64,000 nucleotides of DNA from JAEUKH01 sp964447205 (GTDB lineage: Bacteria > Myxococcota_A > Polyangia > Polyangiales > Ga0077539): the NCBI GenBank assembly GCA_964447205.1, contig CAYUSB010000044.1, positions 1 through 64,000 on the forward strand. The letters run 5' to 3'. How positions within the stretch are numbered: position 1 is the first letter of the stretch; every line of letters starts with the position of its first letter. The notes below the pieces were generated by a model. That model was given only the letters and a program-made list of their open reading frames with translations, had not been told where the DNA came from and ran no database searches. Both the position numbers and the translations under genes were made by a program. Shown here piece by piece: positions 27,280-38,007 of this stretch.

Positions 27280-28245
27280 ATGATTCGTTCGCACCGCGTC
27301 GCACTGCTGTCTCTGGTCGGGTGTCTGGTCGCGTCGGCCCCGGCCTTCGCGCAGCGCATGATCTCGCTCAACACCGGCTTCATGCCCGACCCCCGCCAGG
27401 CCGCGGGCTTCTCGGGGGGGCCCGTCCAGGCCCAGGGGGTTCAGGGCAACTGCCGGGGGTACATCCCCGCCCAGCCCCAGCACATCCTGACCTCCCCCAC
27501 AGGGTTCAGCTTCTTGCGGGTCTTCGCCACCTCGAGCGGCGACACCACCCTCATGATCCGCAGCACCACCCAGACCTGGTGCGCCGACGACACCTACGGG
27601 GCCAACCCGGGCATCGACCTCAACGGCCTGCCCCCCGGCCGCTACGACATCTACGTCGGGAGCTACTCCGCGGGCACCCAACACCCCTACCAGCTCTCCC
27701 TCACCGAGCTCCAGGGCGTCACCCCCGGAGCCGGCGGCGGGATGGCTCCCCCGCCCCCCCCTCCGCCCCCCATCGACCCCGGGGGCTACCGCCCGGGCTT
27801 CCGCCCGCAGGGGGGAGGCAGCAGCCTCGGGGCCCTGCAGCCAGGGTTCCCCCCGCTCTTCGGCCGCATGATGATGCGTCCCCGCCCCGGCTCCAGCGTC
27901 GTCGCCGGAGGCCGCACCGGGGGCAGCATCCCGGGCTCGGGCGTCCGCGGCCAGGGCGTCTGCCGGGGGTACTACCTCGGAGCCCCCAACCACATCCTCC
28001 TCGTGCCCACCCCCCAGGACTTCATGCGCATCTTCGTGATGTCCGCCGCCGACTCCACCCTCATCGTGCAGCGGCCCGACGGCGAGATCCTCTGCAACGA
28101 CGACACCTACGGCTTCAACCCCGCCGTCGAGGGCGACTTCCCGCCGGGGACCTACCGAATCTGGGTGGGCTCCTACCGCGAGAATGAGGCCCGCCCCTAC
28201 CGCGTCACGGTCACGAGCAACCCCAACAACCAGCCGCGGATGTAA
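27280..28245 (+). CDS. Secreted protein with two PPC-like domains
   Basis: 321 residues with a Sec signal peptide ending PAFAQ. Two homologous ~90-residue beta domains are joined by a Pro/Gly-rich linker (GGGMAPPPPPPPPIDPGGYR). Matching blocks are NCRGYIPAQPQHIL / VCRGYYLGAPNHIL, WCADDTYGANPGID / LCNDDTYGFNPAVE, and GRYDIYVGSYSAG / GTYRIWVGSYREN. Two Cys per domain probably form a disulfide. The pattern resembles prepeptidase C-terminal (PPC) domains, which act as carbohydrate- or protein-binding add-ons, but no enzyme is attached here. The caspase lipoprotein at 9601-11793 has related modules. The cell location is periplasm or outside. Confidence 0.75.
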   Translation: MIRSHRVALLSLVGCLVASAPAFAQRMISLNTGFMPDPRQAAGFSGGPVQAQGVQGNCRGYIPAQPQHILTSPTGFSFLRVFATSSGDTTLMIRSTTQTWCADDTYGANPGIDLNGLPPGRYDIYVGSYSAGTQHPYQLSLTELQGVTPGAGGGMAPPPPPPPPIDPGGYRPGFRPQGGGSSLGALQPGFPPLFGRMMMRPRPGSSVVAGGRTGGSIPGSGVRGQGVCRGYYLGAPNHILLVPTPQDFMRIFVMSAADSTLIVQRPDGEILCNDDTYGFNPAVEGDFPPGTYRIWVGSYRENEARPYRVTVTSNPNNQPRM

Positions 28246-28311
28246 ACCACGCCCCGTCCGGGTTTCGAGGCTGCCCGGGCGGCCTCCGCCGCGGTATACC
28301 TCCCTCTCCCT

Positions 28312-30687
28312 GTGACGCGACGTACCGGTAGCCTGGCGCTCGCCTTCGTGTTGTCCGTCGGCGCGATGTGCCCCACCGCAGAGGCCCAACCCGTGGCCGT
28401 CCGCGGGGTGCGGCCCCGTCTGTGGCTGAGCGGCGACGGCCGTCGCGGGATGCGCCCGGCCACCCTGCGGGCCCGCTGCCTCGAAAACCAACCCGCCTAC
28501 GCCCGGGCCTGCCGCAGCGCCGCCCCCATCCCGATGCAGGTGTTCGGCCAGGAGCCCGTCCGCGGGGCCGAACACGTCGCCATCAACCTCGCCCTGCGCC
28601 ACCTCCTGTTCGCCGAGCCCGAGCTCCTCGACCTCCTCCGCATGCAGGTCGCCACCCTGGGGATGCCCCCCGACGACCCCGGGGCCTCCGACCTCCGCGT
28701 CCAGGCCGACCGCCTCCGGGCCGTGGCCGTGGCCTACGACTGGCTCTACGACGCCCTCACCGTCACCGACCGGGCCGCCATGGAGACCACCCTGCGGGCC
28801 TGGGGCAACTACTACCGCCGCTCCGAGCCCGCCGACGTCTTCTCCGCCGAGGCCTACCTCCAGGCGAGCCTCGTCGGCCTCGTGGGCATGGCCCTCGCGG
28901 GAGAGCCCAACGTCCGCGACGACGCTCAGGTCATGGTCGACTACGCCGACCGTCGCTGGCGGGTCGACCTCCTGCCCGCCCTCGGGGTGGCCCGCGACTG
29001 GTGGCACGAGGGCCCCGCGAGCTTCTTCCGCTACGTGGCCCCGAGCGCCCTCTACTACGCCGCGGCCGTGGCCACGGCCACCGACACCGACCTCTTCGCC
29101 TACGCCCGCACCCACGACGGCGACCCCCTCGGGCAGTGGTCCCGCTACGCCGCCTACGTCCTGCGCCCCGACTTCCGCTTCGCCACCTACGGCGACGCCA
29201 CCCCGGCCGAGCTGTCGCCCCAACGCCGCCTCCGCCCCGTCCTCGACCTGCTGGCCTGGGGCACCGGAGACCCCCTGGCCCAGTCCATGGCCGAGGAGTC
29301 CACCCTGCGCCTGCCCTCGGGCCAGGACTACAATCCCCCCGAAGCCTGGCACCAGCTCCTCTTCTACGACCCCACCCGCCCGTCGACCCCCCCGCGCGCG
29401 GCCCTGCCCCTCGCGGCCCACCTGTCGCCCACCGCGGGCGACGCCGTGGTGATGCGCTCGTCCTGGGACGACGAAGGGGCGGCCTACCTCACCTTCACCT
29501 GCGGCGACTTCTTCTCCCCGCGACAGCACCTCGAAGCCGGATCGCTCCAGCTCTACCGCCGGGCCCCCCTGCTCGTGCACACGGGCAATTTCGACGGGTT
29601 CGAGTCCCCCCACTGGCTCCAGTGGTACGCCCAGCGGAGCGTGCACGCCAACACCCTCGCGGTCGTGCAGCCCGGGGAGGTCTTCGCCAACGCCCGGATG
29701 ATGCCCGGGACCAACGACGGCGGACAACGCACCGTCCCCTACTGGTCGAGCCCCCGCCCCACCGTGGCGGCCTGGGGGGCCCAACGCACGACGGGGGCCC
29801 ACTACGACACCGCCAGCGTCACGGCCTTCGAGACCCTGCGCTACCACGACTACGCCGCCTGCGACCTCACCCGGGCCTATACGAGCCCCGGCGTGGTCGC
29901 TCCGGGGGCCACCCCCAAGCTGCGCGAGGCCACCCGGCAGCTCGTGTACCTGCGCCCCGAGCTCGCCGTGCTCTTCGACAGGGTCGAGGCCACCAGCCCG
30001 GCCTTTCCCCGACGCTTCATGCTGCACGGCCTCGCCCGCCCCATCGTCGACCTGCGCGACGGCTTCGTGTTCGGTCGGGGGAGCGCCCGGGTCCTCGGGC
30101 GGACCCTCCTCCCGACGACCCCCGATCGTGTGGTGATCGAGGGCTTCCGCGTCGACGACGCCACGTACCCGCCCCTCAACGGCGGCGACGAGGTCAGCGG
30201 GGCCCGCCTGGAGGTCAGCACCCAGGGCGAGGCCCGGAGCTACTTCCTGCACGTTTTGGGGTTCCCCGTGGGGGCCAGCGAGGCCCTGCCCCCGGCCTCC
30301 CTGGTCGAAGACGGCGACCGCGTGGGGGTCCGCGTGGCCGACCCGAGCGGAGCGCGGGTGTACACCGTCCTGTTCGCTCGGACGGGCCCCGTGGGGGGCG
30401 AGGTTCGGGTCACCACGTCCGAGGGGGACGACCTGTACCGCGGGACCCTCGGGGCTGGCGGGAGCTTCTATGCCCCCGTGGCCGACGCAGGCCCCCCGCC
30501 CCCCGATGTCCCTACCCCCGTCGACGCTGGGACGGGCCCCCTCGACGCGGGCATCGCCGTCCCCCCCGGGCCCGAGGGCTGCGGGTGCCACACCGTGGCG
30601 CCACTCCAGGGCCCCTCCTGGGCATTCGGACTCCTGGGCGCCTCGTGGCTCCTCGGCGCCCGCCGACGCCGCCGCAGGGCCCTCTGA
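28312..30687 (+). CDS. Heparinase II/III-like protein with MYXO-CTERM-type sorting tail
   Basis: 791 residues from GTG 28312, with a Sec signal peptide (TAEAQ). An alpha-helical toroid-like half comes first (residues ~30-350; LRAVAVAYDWLYDALT, DWWHEGPASFFRYVAP). A beta-sandwich half follows (VVMRSSWDDEGAAYLTFTCGDF, SPRQHLEAGSLQLYRRAPLL, HANTLAVVQPGE), the order of polysaccharide lyase families such as PL12/PL21 heparinase II/III. The C-terminus has a Pro/Asp linker, then CGCH, a hydrophobic stretch (SWAFGLLGASWLLGA) and RRRRRR, the MYXO-CTERM layout for surface anchoring. Predicted substrate is an acidic polysaccharide, but the class is diverse and catalytic residues were not verified. Confidence 0.78.
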   Translation: MTRRTGSLALAFVLSVGAMCPTAEAQPVAVRGVRPRLWLSGDGRRGMRPATLRARCLENQPAYARACRSAAPIPMQVFGQEPVRGAEHVAINLALRHLLFAEPELLDLLRMQVATLGMPPDDPGASDLRVQADRLRAVAVAYDWLYDALTVTDRAAMETTLRAWGNYYRRSEPADVFSAEAYLQASLVGLVGMALAGEPNVRDDAQVMVDYADRRWRVDLLPALGVARDWWHEGPASFFRYVAPSALYYAAAVATATDTDLFAYARTHDGDPLGQWSRYAAYVLRPDFRFATYGDATPAELSPQRRLRPVLDLLAWGTGDPLAQSMAEESTLRLPSGQDYNPPEAWHQLLFYDPTRPSTPPRAALPLAAHLSPTAGDAVVMRSSWDDEGAAYLTFTCGDFFSPRQHLEAGSLQLYRRAPLLVHTGNFDGFESPHWLQWYAQRSVHANTLAVVQPGEVFANARMMPGTNDGGQRTVPYWSSPRPTVAAWGAQRTTGAHYDTASVTAFETLRYHDYAACDLTRAYTSPGVVAPGATPKLREATRQLVYLRPELAVLFDRVEATSPAFPRRFMLHGLARPIVDLRDGFVFGRGSARVLGRTLLPTTPDRVVIEGFRVDDATYPPLNGGDEVSGARLEVSTQGEARSYFLHVLGFPVGASEALPPASLVEDGDRVGVRVADPSGARVYTVLFARTGPVGGEVRVTTSEGDDLYRGTLGAGGSFYAPVADAGPPPPDVPTPVDAGTGPLDAGIAVPPGPEGCGCHTVAPLQGPSWAFGLLGASWLLGARRRRRRAL

Positions 30688-30733
30688 GAGACGTCTGCGG
30701 GGCGTTGAGGGGACGACACCCGCCCCCGGCGTT

Positions 30734-30894
30734 TAAACCACGTCCAGCTCGGGATGCGTAGTTTTCTCTGCCGATCCGCGTCGCCATGCGGCGTCAGGTC
30801 TCCTCGCCGGGCATGGAGCCCGCCGTCGTCGCCCTTCTTTGCCTGGCTTGCGTCTCGTTGACAAAACTACACATCCCGAACTGGCCGCGGTTTA
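30734..30894 (-). repeat. Stem-flanked repeat, copy 1, at the 3' end of the small repeat-protein gene
   Basis: Two 35-bp arms (30734-30768 and 30860-30894) are inverted relative to each other, 30 of 35 positions matching. They enclose a 90-bp core (30771-30860) that recurs in opposite orientation at 31466-31555, about 71% identical without gaps by eye. In RNA of the minus strand, three of the five mismatches become G-U pairs, so the fold favours the transcript of the gene ending at 30892. The outer arm overlaps that gene's TAA stop. Confidence 0.7.
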
Positions 30895-31344
30895 GTGCAC
30901 CTCCGCCTGAACCTGCCGGACCCACGCAGGCCGCCGGGCCCGCCACGCCGGGGTCACCGCCGACCACAGGATCGCGGCCTCCAGGCCGATGAGAACCCGG
31001 GCCACGTGGCCGTCCGTGTTGGCCCCCTGGGCCGACTGCACCCACCGGGGCCGCTCCTGCCGCCACGAGGGCTGAACCGATCCCCACCCCATGGCGGTCT
31101 CGAGCTGCAGGATCCGCTGGGCGAGGCTCTGGGGGCTGTCGGCCGAGCGCACGGCGGCGATCCACGCGGGCCGCTGGGCCACCCAGGCCGGAGAGACCGC
31201 GCTCCACTGGATGTGATTCTCCAGGGTGAGGGTCGCGTCGCGCAGCCCCGGGGAGACCTGGGCGTGCCCGACGCTCCCCATCGCCATCGTCATCACGCCC
31301 ACGCTCAGGGCCGCAAGCCACGACCGTCGTCCTGTTGTCATCAT
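30892..31344 (-). CDS. Small secreted protein with three Trp-rich repeats, unknown
   Basis: 150 residues from ATG 31344 (MMTTGRRSWLAALSVGVMTM.., signal peptide ending GHAQ). The start is supported by the ribosome site GGAGGAGG eight to fourteen bases upstream. The mature ~120 residues contain three ~35-residue repeats: HIQWSAVSPAWVAQRPAWI, MGWGSVQPSWRQERPRWV and ILWSAVTPAWRARRPAWV. Each has W-x-S-V-x-P-x-W-x-x-x-R-P-x-W. No family is recognised and no cysteine is present in the mature part. It is bracketed by two inverted copies of a ~90-bp repeat (30.8 and 31.5 kb). Role unknown; probably periplasmic. Confidence 0.7.
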   Translation of the reverse strand: MMTTGRRSWLAALSVGVMTMAMGSVGHAQVSPGLRDATLTLENHIQWSAVSPAWVAQRPAWIAAVRSADSPQSLAQRILQLETAMGWGSVQPSWRQERPRWVQSAQGANTDGHVARVLIGLEAAILWSAVTPAWRARRPAWVRQVQAEVH

Positions 31345-31435
31345 CGTGTTCGTCCTCCTCCAGGCAGGCCGCCGACGCCCGTTGCGGACCCGGCGGCCGA
31401 TCGTGCCGGGCTCTGCGGCCCGGGTCAACGCCAGA

Positions 31436-31588
31436 GCGCCGACCGGGAAGTCGGACCGAGCTGCGCAACGAGACGCAAGCGTCGCAAGGCGCGGGGGTGA
31501 AGACGGACTGTATGCCCGTCGAGACACCGCAACGCAGCGAGGCGACGCGGATCGGAAGCGCGGCGACGGGAGACTCTCCGGCCGGTGC
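31436..31588 (+). repeat. Stem-flanked repeat, copy 2, just after the clpA stop
   Basis: The core 31466-31555 matches copy 1 on the opposite strand without gaps; shared blocks include CAACGAGACGCAAGC, ATGCCCG and GGCGACGCGGATCGG. It is enclosed by 17-bp inverted arms (31436-31452 and 31572-31588; 13 of 17 match) whose sequence is unrelated to the arms of copy 1. The right arm stops 2 bp before the clpA stop codon. Arms differ between copies while the core is shared. Confidence 0.6.
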
Positions 31589-31590
31589 TC

Positions 31591-33912
<2,322 letters not shown>

Positions 33913-33915
33913 GGT

Positions 33916-34245
33916 TCAGTCGTCCTCCGGCTCGATGCTGAGCTTGAGGGGATACTCGTGAGCTTGTGCGAGTCGGTGCACCTTGTCGACCTTGGTCGCC
34001 GCGACATCGTAGGTGTACACCCCTGCGACCCCGGCGCCCTTGTGATGCACGTGGAGCATCACTTCGACGGCTTCGCTCTCGGACTTGTGAAAGACCTCGA
34101 TGAGCACAGCCACCACAAACTCTCGCGTCGTGTAGTGATCATTGTGTAGCAGCACCTTGTACATCCGGGGCCGCTGGAGCCGCTCCTTCTTCCGCGTCTC
34201 GGTGACGACGCCCGTGTCGCCCTCTTCTCTCGGCTTTCGCGCCAT
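33916..34245 (-). CDS. clpS: ATP-dependent Clp protease adaptor ClpS
   Basis: 109 residues from ATG 34245 (MARKPREEGDTGVV). ClpS binds proteins with N-degron residues and passes them to ClpA. The core is complete: PRMYKVLLHNDHYTTREFVV (the N-degron pocket N-D-x-x-T), MLHVHHKGAGVAGVYTYDVA and KVDKVHRLAQ, and the C-terminus ends LKLSIEPEDD. The long flexible N-terminus that enters the ClpA pore is present. It lies between a COG3146 acyltransferase-like gene (11 bp upstream) and clpA (3 bp downstream). Confidence 0.96.
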   Translation of the reverse strand: MARKPREEGDTGVVTETRKKERLQRPRMYKVLLHNDHYTTREFVVAVLIEVFHKSESEAVEVMLHVHHKGAGVAGVYTYDVAATKVDKVHRLAQAHEYPLKLSIEPEDD

Positions 34246-34256
34246 ACGTCGAGACC

Positions 34257-35456
34257 CTACTCCATTCTCTCGCCGCCGACACGGGTCGGGTGGCACAGGC
34301 CCGCCCCCGCCATGAGGGCGGGCAGCTCGGCCAGGATGGCCTCGCGCTCGCGGCTGACAAACTCACGGATGGCCTTGAACAGTCCCGGGTGAAACACCCA
34401 GTGGGCCGAGCCCGTGACGGCGGGCTCAAACCCGCGCGACAGCTTGTGTTCGCCACCGGCTCCTCCCTCGAAGGTGCCCACCCCGCGCCGGATGCACTCG
34501 GCGATGGAGTGGTAGTAGCAGACGTTGAAGTGCAGAAACGCCTTGTCTTCCAGGCATCCCCAGTAGCGTCCGTACAGGTGCGTGGCCGAGGCGACGTTGA
34601 AGGCCCCGGCGATGACCCTCCCCGCGTGATGTGCCTCCACGAGCTCAAGGTGTTGACGAAACCTGCCGAGGACGTCGGCGAAGAAGGCCGGGGTGAGGTA
34701 TCGACGCCCCCAGAGGAAGCGATCGACAGTCGTGGAATACAACCTATGCACCTGCTCGGCGTCGTCAACGGACAGGGCCTCCCCCCGCCGGGTCACGATC
34801 TCGACCCCCTGGGCCGCGGGGGCCCGGCTCTCGCGGCGGAGCTGATTGCGCCGCTTGCTAGAGAACCGCCCGAGGAAATCGTCGAAGTCGCGGTAGCCCG
34901 CGTTGTGCCAGTGAAACTGCACCCCCGCCCGGTGGGCCCCTCCCTCGGCCACGGCGCACTCGAGCTCGCCCGGGGTGGCGAAGAGGAGGTGCACCCCGGA
35001 GAGCCCCTCGGCCTGGGCGGCCCGTACGGCGAAGGCCAGGAGGTCGCGGGTGCGGGCGGGGCGGTCTTCGTCGGGGGCCACCAGCACGCGGCGCCCCTGG
35101 GCGGGCGTAAAGGGCACGGCCAGGACGAGCTTGGGGTAGTACCGGATGCCAGCCCGCTCGGCCGCCCGGGCCCACTGGAAGTCAAACACGAACTCCCCCT
35201 GGGAGTCGTCGCGTACATACGCCGGGGCCGCCGCCACCAGCCTGCTCCCGCGGAACATCGCCACGTGATGCGGGTGCCACCCCCGCCCGGGCACGGCGCA
35301 CCCCCCGCGCTCCAGGGCGTCGAGCCAGGCCCAACGCTGGAAGGGGGTGGCCTCGGGGTCACCCTCCAGGAGCCCGTCCCACACGGCCTCGGGGACCGCG
35401 TCGACCGAGGCCAGGATGGAGAATCGCAGGGGGTCGTCCATGAGGGATCGAGTCAT
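34257..35456 (-). CDS. COG3146-type GNAT/FemAB-like N-acyltransferase
   Basis: 399 residues from ATG 35456; ATG 35441 is a possible later start. The protein matches the COG3146 (DUF482) family: FSILASVDAVPEAVWDGLL, TPFQRWAWLDALE, GIRYYPKLVLAVPFTPA, YRDFDDFLGRFSSKRRNQLRRE and HLYGRYWGCLEDKAFLHFNVCYY, with GGAGGEHKLSRGF near the end. These are tandem GNAT-fold transferases; the name peptidoglycan biosynthesis protein is often given but the reaction is unproven. It is cytoplasmic, with no signal. It precedes clpS by 11 bp. The known N-degron aminoacyl transferases (Aat, Bpt) also have a GNAT fold and often neighbour clpS, so a role in N-degron tagging is a hypothesis. 16 bp separate it from the lipoprotein gene upstream. 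Confidence 0.82.
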   Translation of the reverse strand: MTRSLMDDPLRFSILASVDAVPEAVWDGLLEGDPEATPFQRWAWLDALERGGCAVPGRGWHPHHVAMFRGSRLVAAAPAYVRDDSQGEFVFDFQWARAAERAGIRYYPKLVLAVPFTPAQGRRVLVAPDEDRPARTRDLLAFAVRAAQAEGLSGVHLLFATPGELECAVAEGGAHRAGVQFHWHNAGYRDFDDFLGRFSSKRRNQLRRESRAPAAQGVEIVTRRGEALSVDDAEQVHRLYSTTVDRFLWGRRYLTPAFFADVLGRFRQHLELVEAHHAGRVIAGAFNVASATHLYGRYWGCLEDKAFLHFNVCYYHSIAECIRRGVGTFEGGAGGEHKLSRGFEPAVTGSAHWVFHPGLFKAIREFVSREREAILAELPALMAGAGLCHPTRVGGERME

Positions 35457-35472
35457 GGGATGCACGAAGCGT

Positions 35473-37977
35473 TCACCGGGTGCAGACGTACACCACGGCC
35501 CCGATGAATCCTCGTGAAGAATCGACCTGGACCCGCAAGGGCCCCGCCGAGAAGCCCGACGGGCACGAGCAGGCCCCCGTGGCCGGGTTGACCGTACGAC
35601 ACCCGATCCCTCCCAGGACGTTGTCGTCGACCTGATAGGCCCCCCCGAAGGATGGACGGGCCCCGCCCGTGCGCAGGCACATCCCGATGTGCGATCCGAG
35701 GAGCCCCGAGCACGGCGGGGCGTCGGTGAGGGTCCGAAACTCCACCCCCGTGGTCCCGGCCGGGCACGAGCATCCGCCCGTGTAGGGGTTTGCCGCACGA
35801 CACCCCCGCCCGCACGGGACGTTGTCGTCGCGCTGGTAGGCCCCGGCCCAGTCCGACGGCCCTCCCGCCGCGCAGGTGACGACCGTGGCCCCCGTCTGGA
35901 TGCCCGCTCCGCGGCAGTCGTTGGTGGTGCGGAAGGAGCCCGAGGGCACGAAGCCCGCGGGGCACCCGCAGCCCCCGCTCAGGGGGTTGGCGTTGTGGCA
36001 GCTCGCGCACGGCGGATCGCTCGTCTCGTAGGCCCCTCCGAACACCTGGCAGGCTCCCTCCCGGCACACGTTGGAGGTGCACCGGGTCCCGCAGGCCCCG
36101 CAGTGGAGCGGGCTCACCCGCAGGTCGACCTCGCACCCGTTGACCGGGTTGCCGTCGCAGTCGGCGAACCCCGGGCCGCACGCGGCCACCGAGCACTGCC
36201 CCCCGACACACCCCGCCGTCGCATTGGGGAGCCCGCACACCCGGCCGCAGGCCCCGCAGGCCGTCGGGGTCGTCCGGATGTCGGTCTCGCAGCCGTTGTC
36301 CGGAGCCCCATCGCAGTCGGCGAAGCCCCCGTTGCACGCGCTCACCACGCACCGCCCCCCGGTGCACCCCGCGGTGGCGCTCGGCAACGAACACGCCCGA
36401 CCGCAGGCCCCGCAGTGGGTCGGCGACGACTGGGTGTCGGTCTCGCAGCCGTTGGCCTCCGTCCCGTCGCAGTCTCCCCGCCCCGGGGCGCAGGCCCCGA
36501 TCCCGCACACCCCGGCCCGGCACACCGGGGTGCCCCCCGAGGTGGTGCAGAGGTTGCCGCACATCCCGCAGTGGGCGGGCGACGCCCGGGTGTCGGTCTC
36601 GCACCCCGTGTCGGGGTTGCCGTCGCAGTCGGCGAAGCCCGGGTCGCAGCGGGTGATCGTGCACCGCCCCGTGGCGCAGGCCCCGACCCCGTTGCGCGGC
36701 GCGCACGCCCGACCGCAGGCCCCGCAGTGGGCGGGGCTCGTCCGCAGGTCGGCCTCGCACCCGTTGGCGGGGTCGCCGTCGCAGTCCTGAAAGCCCATCA
36801 CGCACGAGGTCACGCAGCGCCCTGCGAGGCAGCCCGGGAAGGCGTTGTCGGCGGACGGGCAGAGCCGACCGCAGGCCCCGCAGTGGGCGACGCTCGTGCT
36901 GAGAACCGCCTCGCATCCGTTGGTGGGGTTGCCGTCGCAGTTGCCAAACCCGTCGGCGCAGAAATCGACCCGGCACTGCCCCAGGACGCAGGTCGGGGCC
37001 GCGTTGGGGGGGTTGCACACGGCCCCGCAGCGCGCGCAGTGGGACACGCTCCGCCGGGTGTCGACCTCGCAGCCGTTGGACGGGTCGAGGTCGCAGTCGG
37101 CGAAGCCCTCCATGCACTGAAACCCGCACAGCCCCGCCGCGCAGGTGGCCAGGGCGTTGGCCCGCGCGGGACAGACCCGACCGCAGGCCCCGCAGTGGGC
37201 CACCGTACGATGGGTGTCGGTCTCGCACCCGTTGGCCGGATCGTTGTCGCAGTCGCCAAACGGGACCGAACACTGACCCACCGCGCAGCGCCCGTTGAGG
37301 CACGCGGCCGAGGCGTTGGGCACCGAACACCGGGCCCCGCAGGCCCCGCAGTGGGCCACGTTGCCCGAGGCGTCGACGCAGGCCCCGTCGCAGCAGCTCT
37401 GCCCCGTCGGGCAGGGCCGACCGGAGGTGCAGCCCATCACGCACACCCCGCCCACGCAGAGGTTTCCCGGCGAGCAGTGGGCGCTCGTGACGCACTGCAC
37501 GCACTGCCGGGTGGCCCGGTCGCAGCGGGTCGAGGCCCCCCCGGTCCCTCCGTCGCCCTGCCCCGCGGCGCAGGCCCCGTCGTCGCGGCAGCCGAGGGCG
37601 CAGGTGAGGGTCGGGGGATCGCAGTACTGCCCCGGAGGGCACCCGTCGTTGTCGGGCAGGCAGGCCACGCAGCGGCCCGATCGGGGGTCGCACACCGGCC
37701 CCCCGGGGTGCCCCGCGCACTGCCCGTTGCTCGAACACCCCGAGGCCCCGTCTCCCGCCACGGCGTCTGTCCCGGCCTCTCCAGGGGCTGCGTCGGCGGC
37801 GCCCCCCGCGTCGACCTGGCCCCCGTCCCCGGGCCCGAGGTCGGTCGTACGATCGAGGGTCACGTCGGCCCCGGCGTCGGCCCCGGCGTCGGGGTCGACC
37901 ACCACGACCCCGTTGCCCGACGAGGCGCAGGCCGCCATCACCATGCACATCGCCCACAGCCACACCCGGTCGCGCAT
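35473..37977 (-). CDS. Cysteine-rich (Stig1-like repeat) lipoprotein with three C-terminal modules
   Basis: 834 residues from ATG 37977 (MRDRVWLWAMCMVMAACASS, lipobox M-A-A-C). An Asp/Gly/Ala tether (DPDAGADAGADVTLDRTTDL) comes first, then ~9 modules of about 45-50 residues: GFADCDGDPANGCEADLRTS-PAHCGACGRAC and CxxGRC, a Stig1-like pattern with eight Cys per unit. The last ~190 residues have three modules of another kind (VFGGAYETSDPPCASCHNAN, DWAGAYQRDDNVPCGRGCRAANPYTGGC, SFGGAYQVDDNVLGGIGC), each with GCxCPxG. Probably surface-exposed and disulfide-rich; role unknown. It is related to, but distinct from, the repeat lipoproteins at 39.6 and 43.8 kb. Confidence 0.8.
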   Translation of the reverse strand: MRDRVWLWAMCMVMAACASSGNGVVVVDPDAGADAGADVTLDRTTDLGPGDGGQVDAGGAADAAPGEAGTDAVAGDGASGCSSNGQCAGHPGGPVCDPRSGRCVACLPDNDGCPPGQYCDPPTLTCALGCRDDGACAAGQGDGGTGGASTRCDRATRQCVQCVTSAHCSPGNLCVGGVCVMGCTSGRPCPTGQSCCDGACVDASGNVAHCGACGARCSVPNASAACLNGRCAVGQCSVPFGDCDNDPANGCETDTHRTVAHCGACGRVCPARANALATCAAGLCGFQCMEGFADCDLDPSNGCEVDTRRSVSHCARCGAVCNPPNAAPTCVLGQCRVDFCADGFGNCDGNPTNGCEAVLSTSVAHCGACGRLCPSADNAFPGCLAGRCVTSCVMGFQDCDGDPANGCEADLRTSPAHCGACGRACAPRNGVGACATGRCTITRCDPGFADCDGNPDTGCETDTRASPAHCGMCGNLCTTSGGTPVCRAGVCGIGACAPGRGDCDGTEANGCETDTQSSPTHCGACGRACSLPSATAGCTGGRCVVSACNGGFADCDGAPDNGCETDIRTTPTACGACGRVCGLPNATAGCVGGQCSVAACGPGFADCDGNPVNGCEVDLRVSPLHCGACGTRCTSNVCREGACQVFGGAYETSDPPCASCHNANPLSGGCGCPAGFVPSGSFRTTNDCRGAGIQTGATVVTCAAGGPSDWAGAYQRDDNVPCGRGCRAANPYTGGCSCPAGTTGVEFRTLTDAPPCSGLLGSHIGMCLRTGGARPSFGGAYQVDDNVLGGIGCRTVNPATGACSCPSGFSAGPLRVQVDSSRGFIGAVVYVCTR

Positions 37978-38007
37978 GGCCCGAGGCTAGCAGACTCCGC
38001 GCGGTAT

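Noticed and set aside
30734..30894. Integron attC site
   Set aside because: The ends look loosely like attC boxes (GTTTAAAC, GGTTTAG) but do not match RYYYAAC/GTTRRRY, and there is no integrase or cassette array.
30734..31588. Retron msr-msd RNA
   Set aside because: Inverted arms around a core recall a retron, but there is no reverse transcriptase nearby and no recognisable msr fold.
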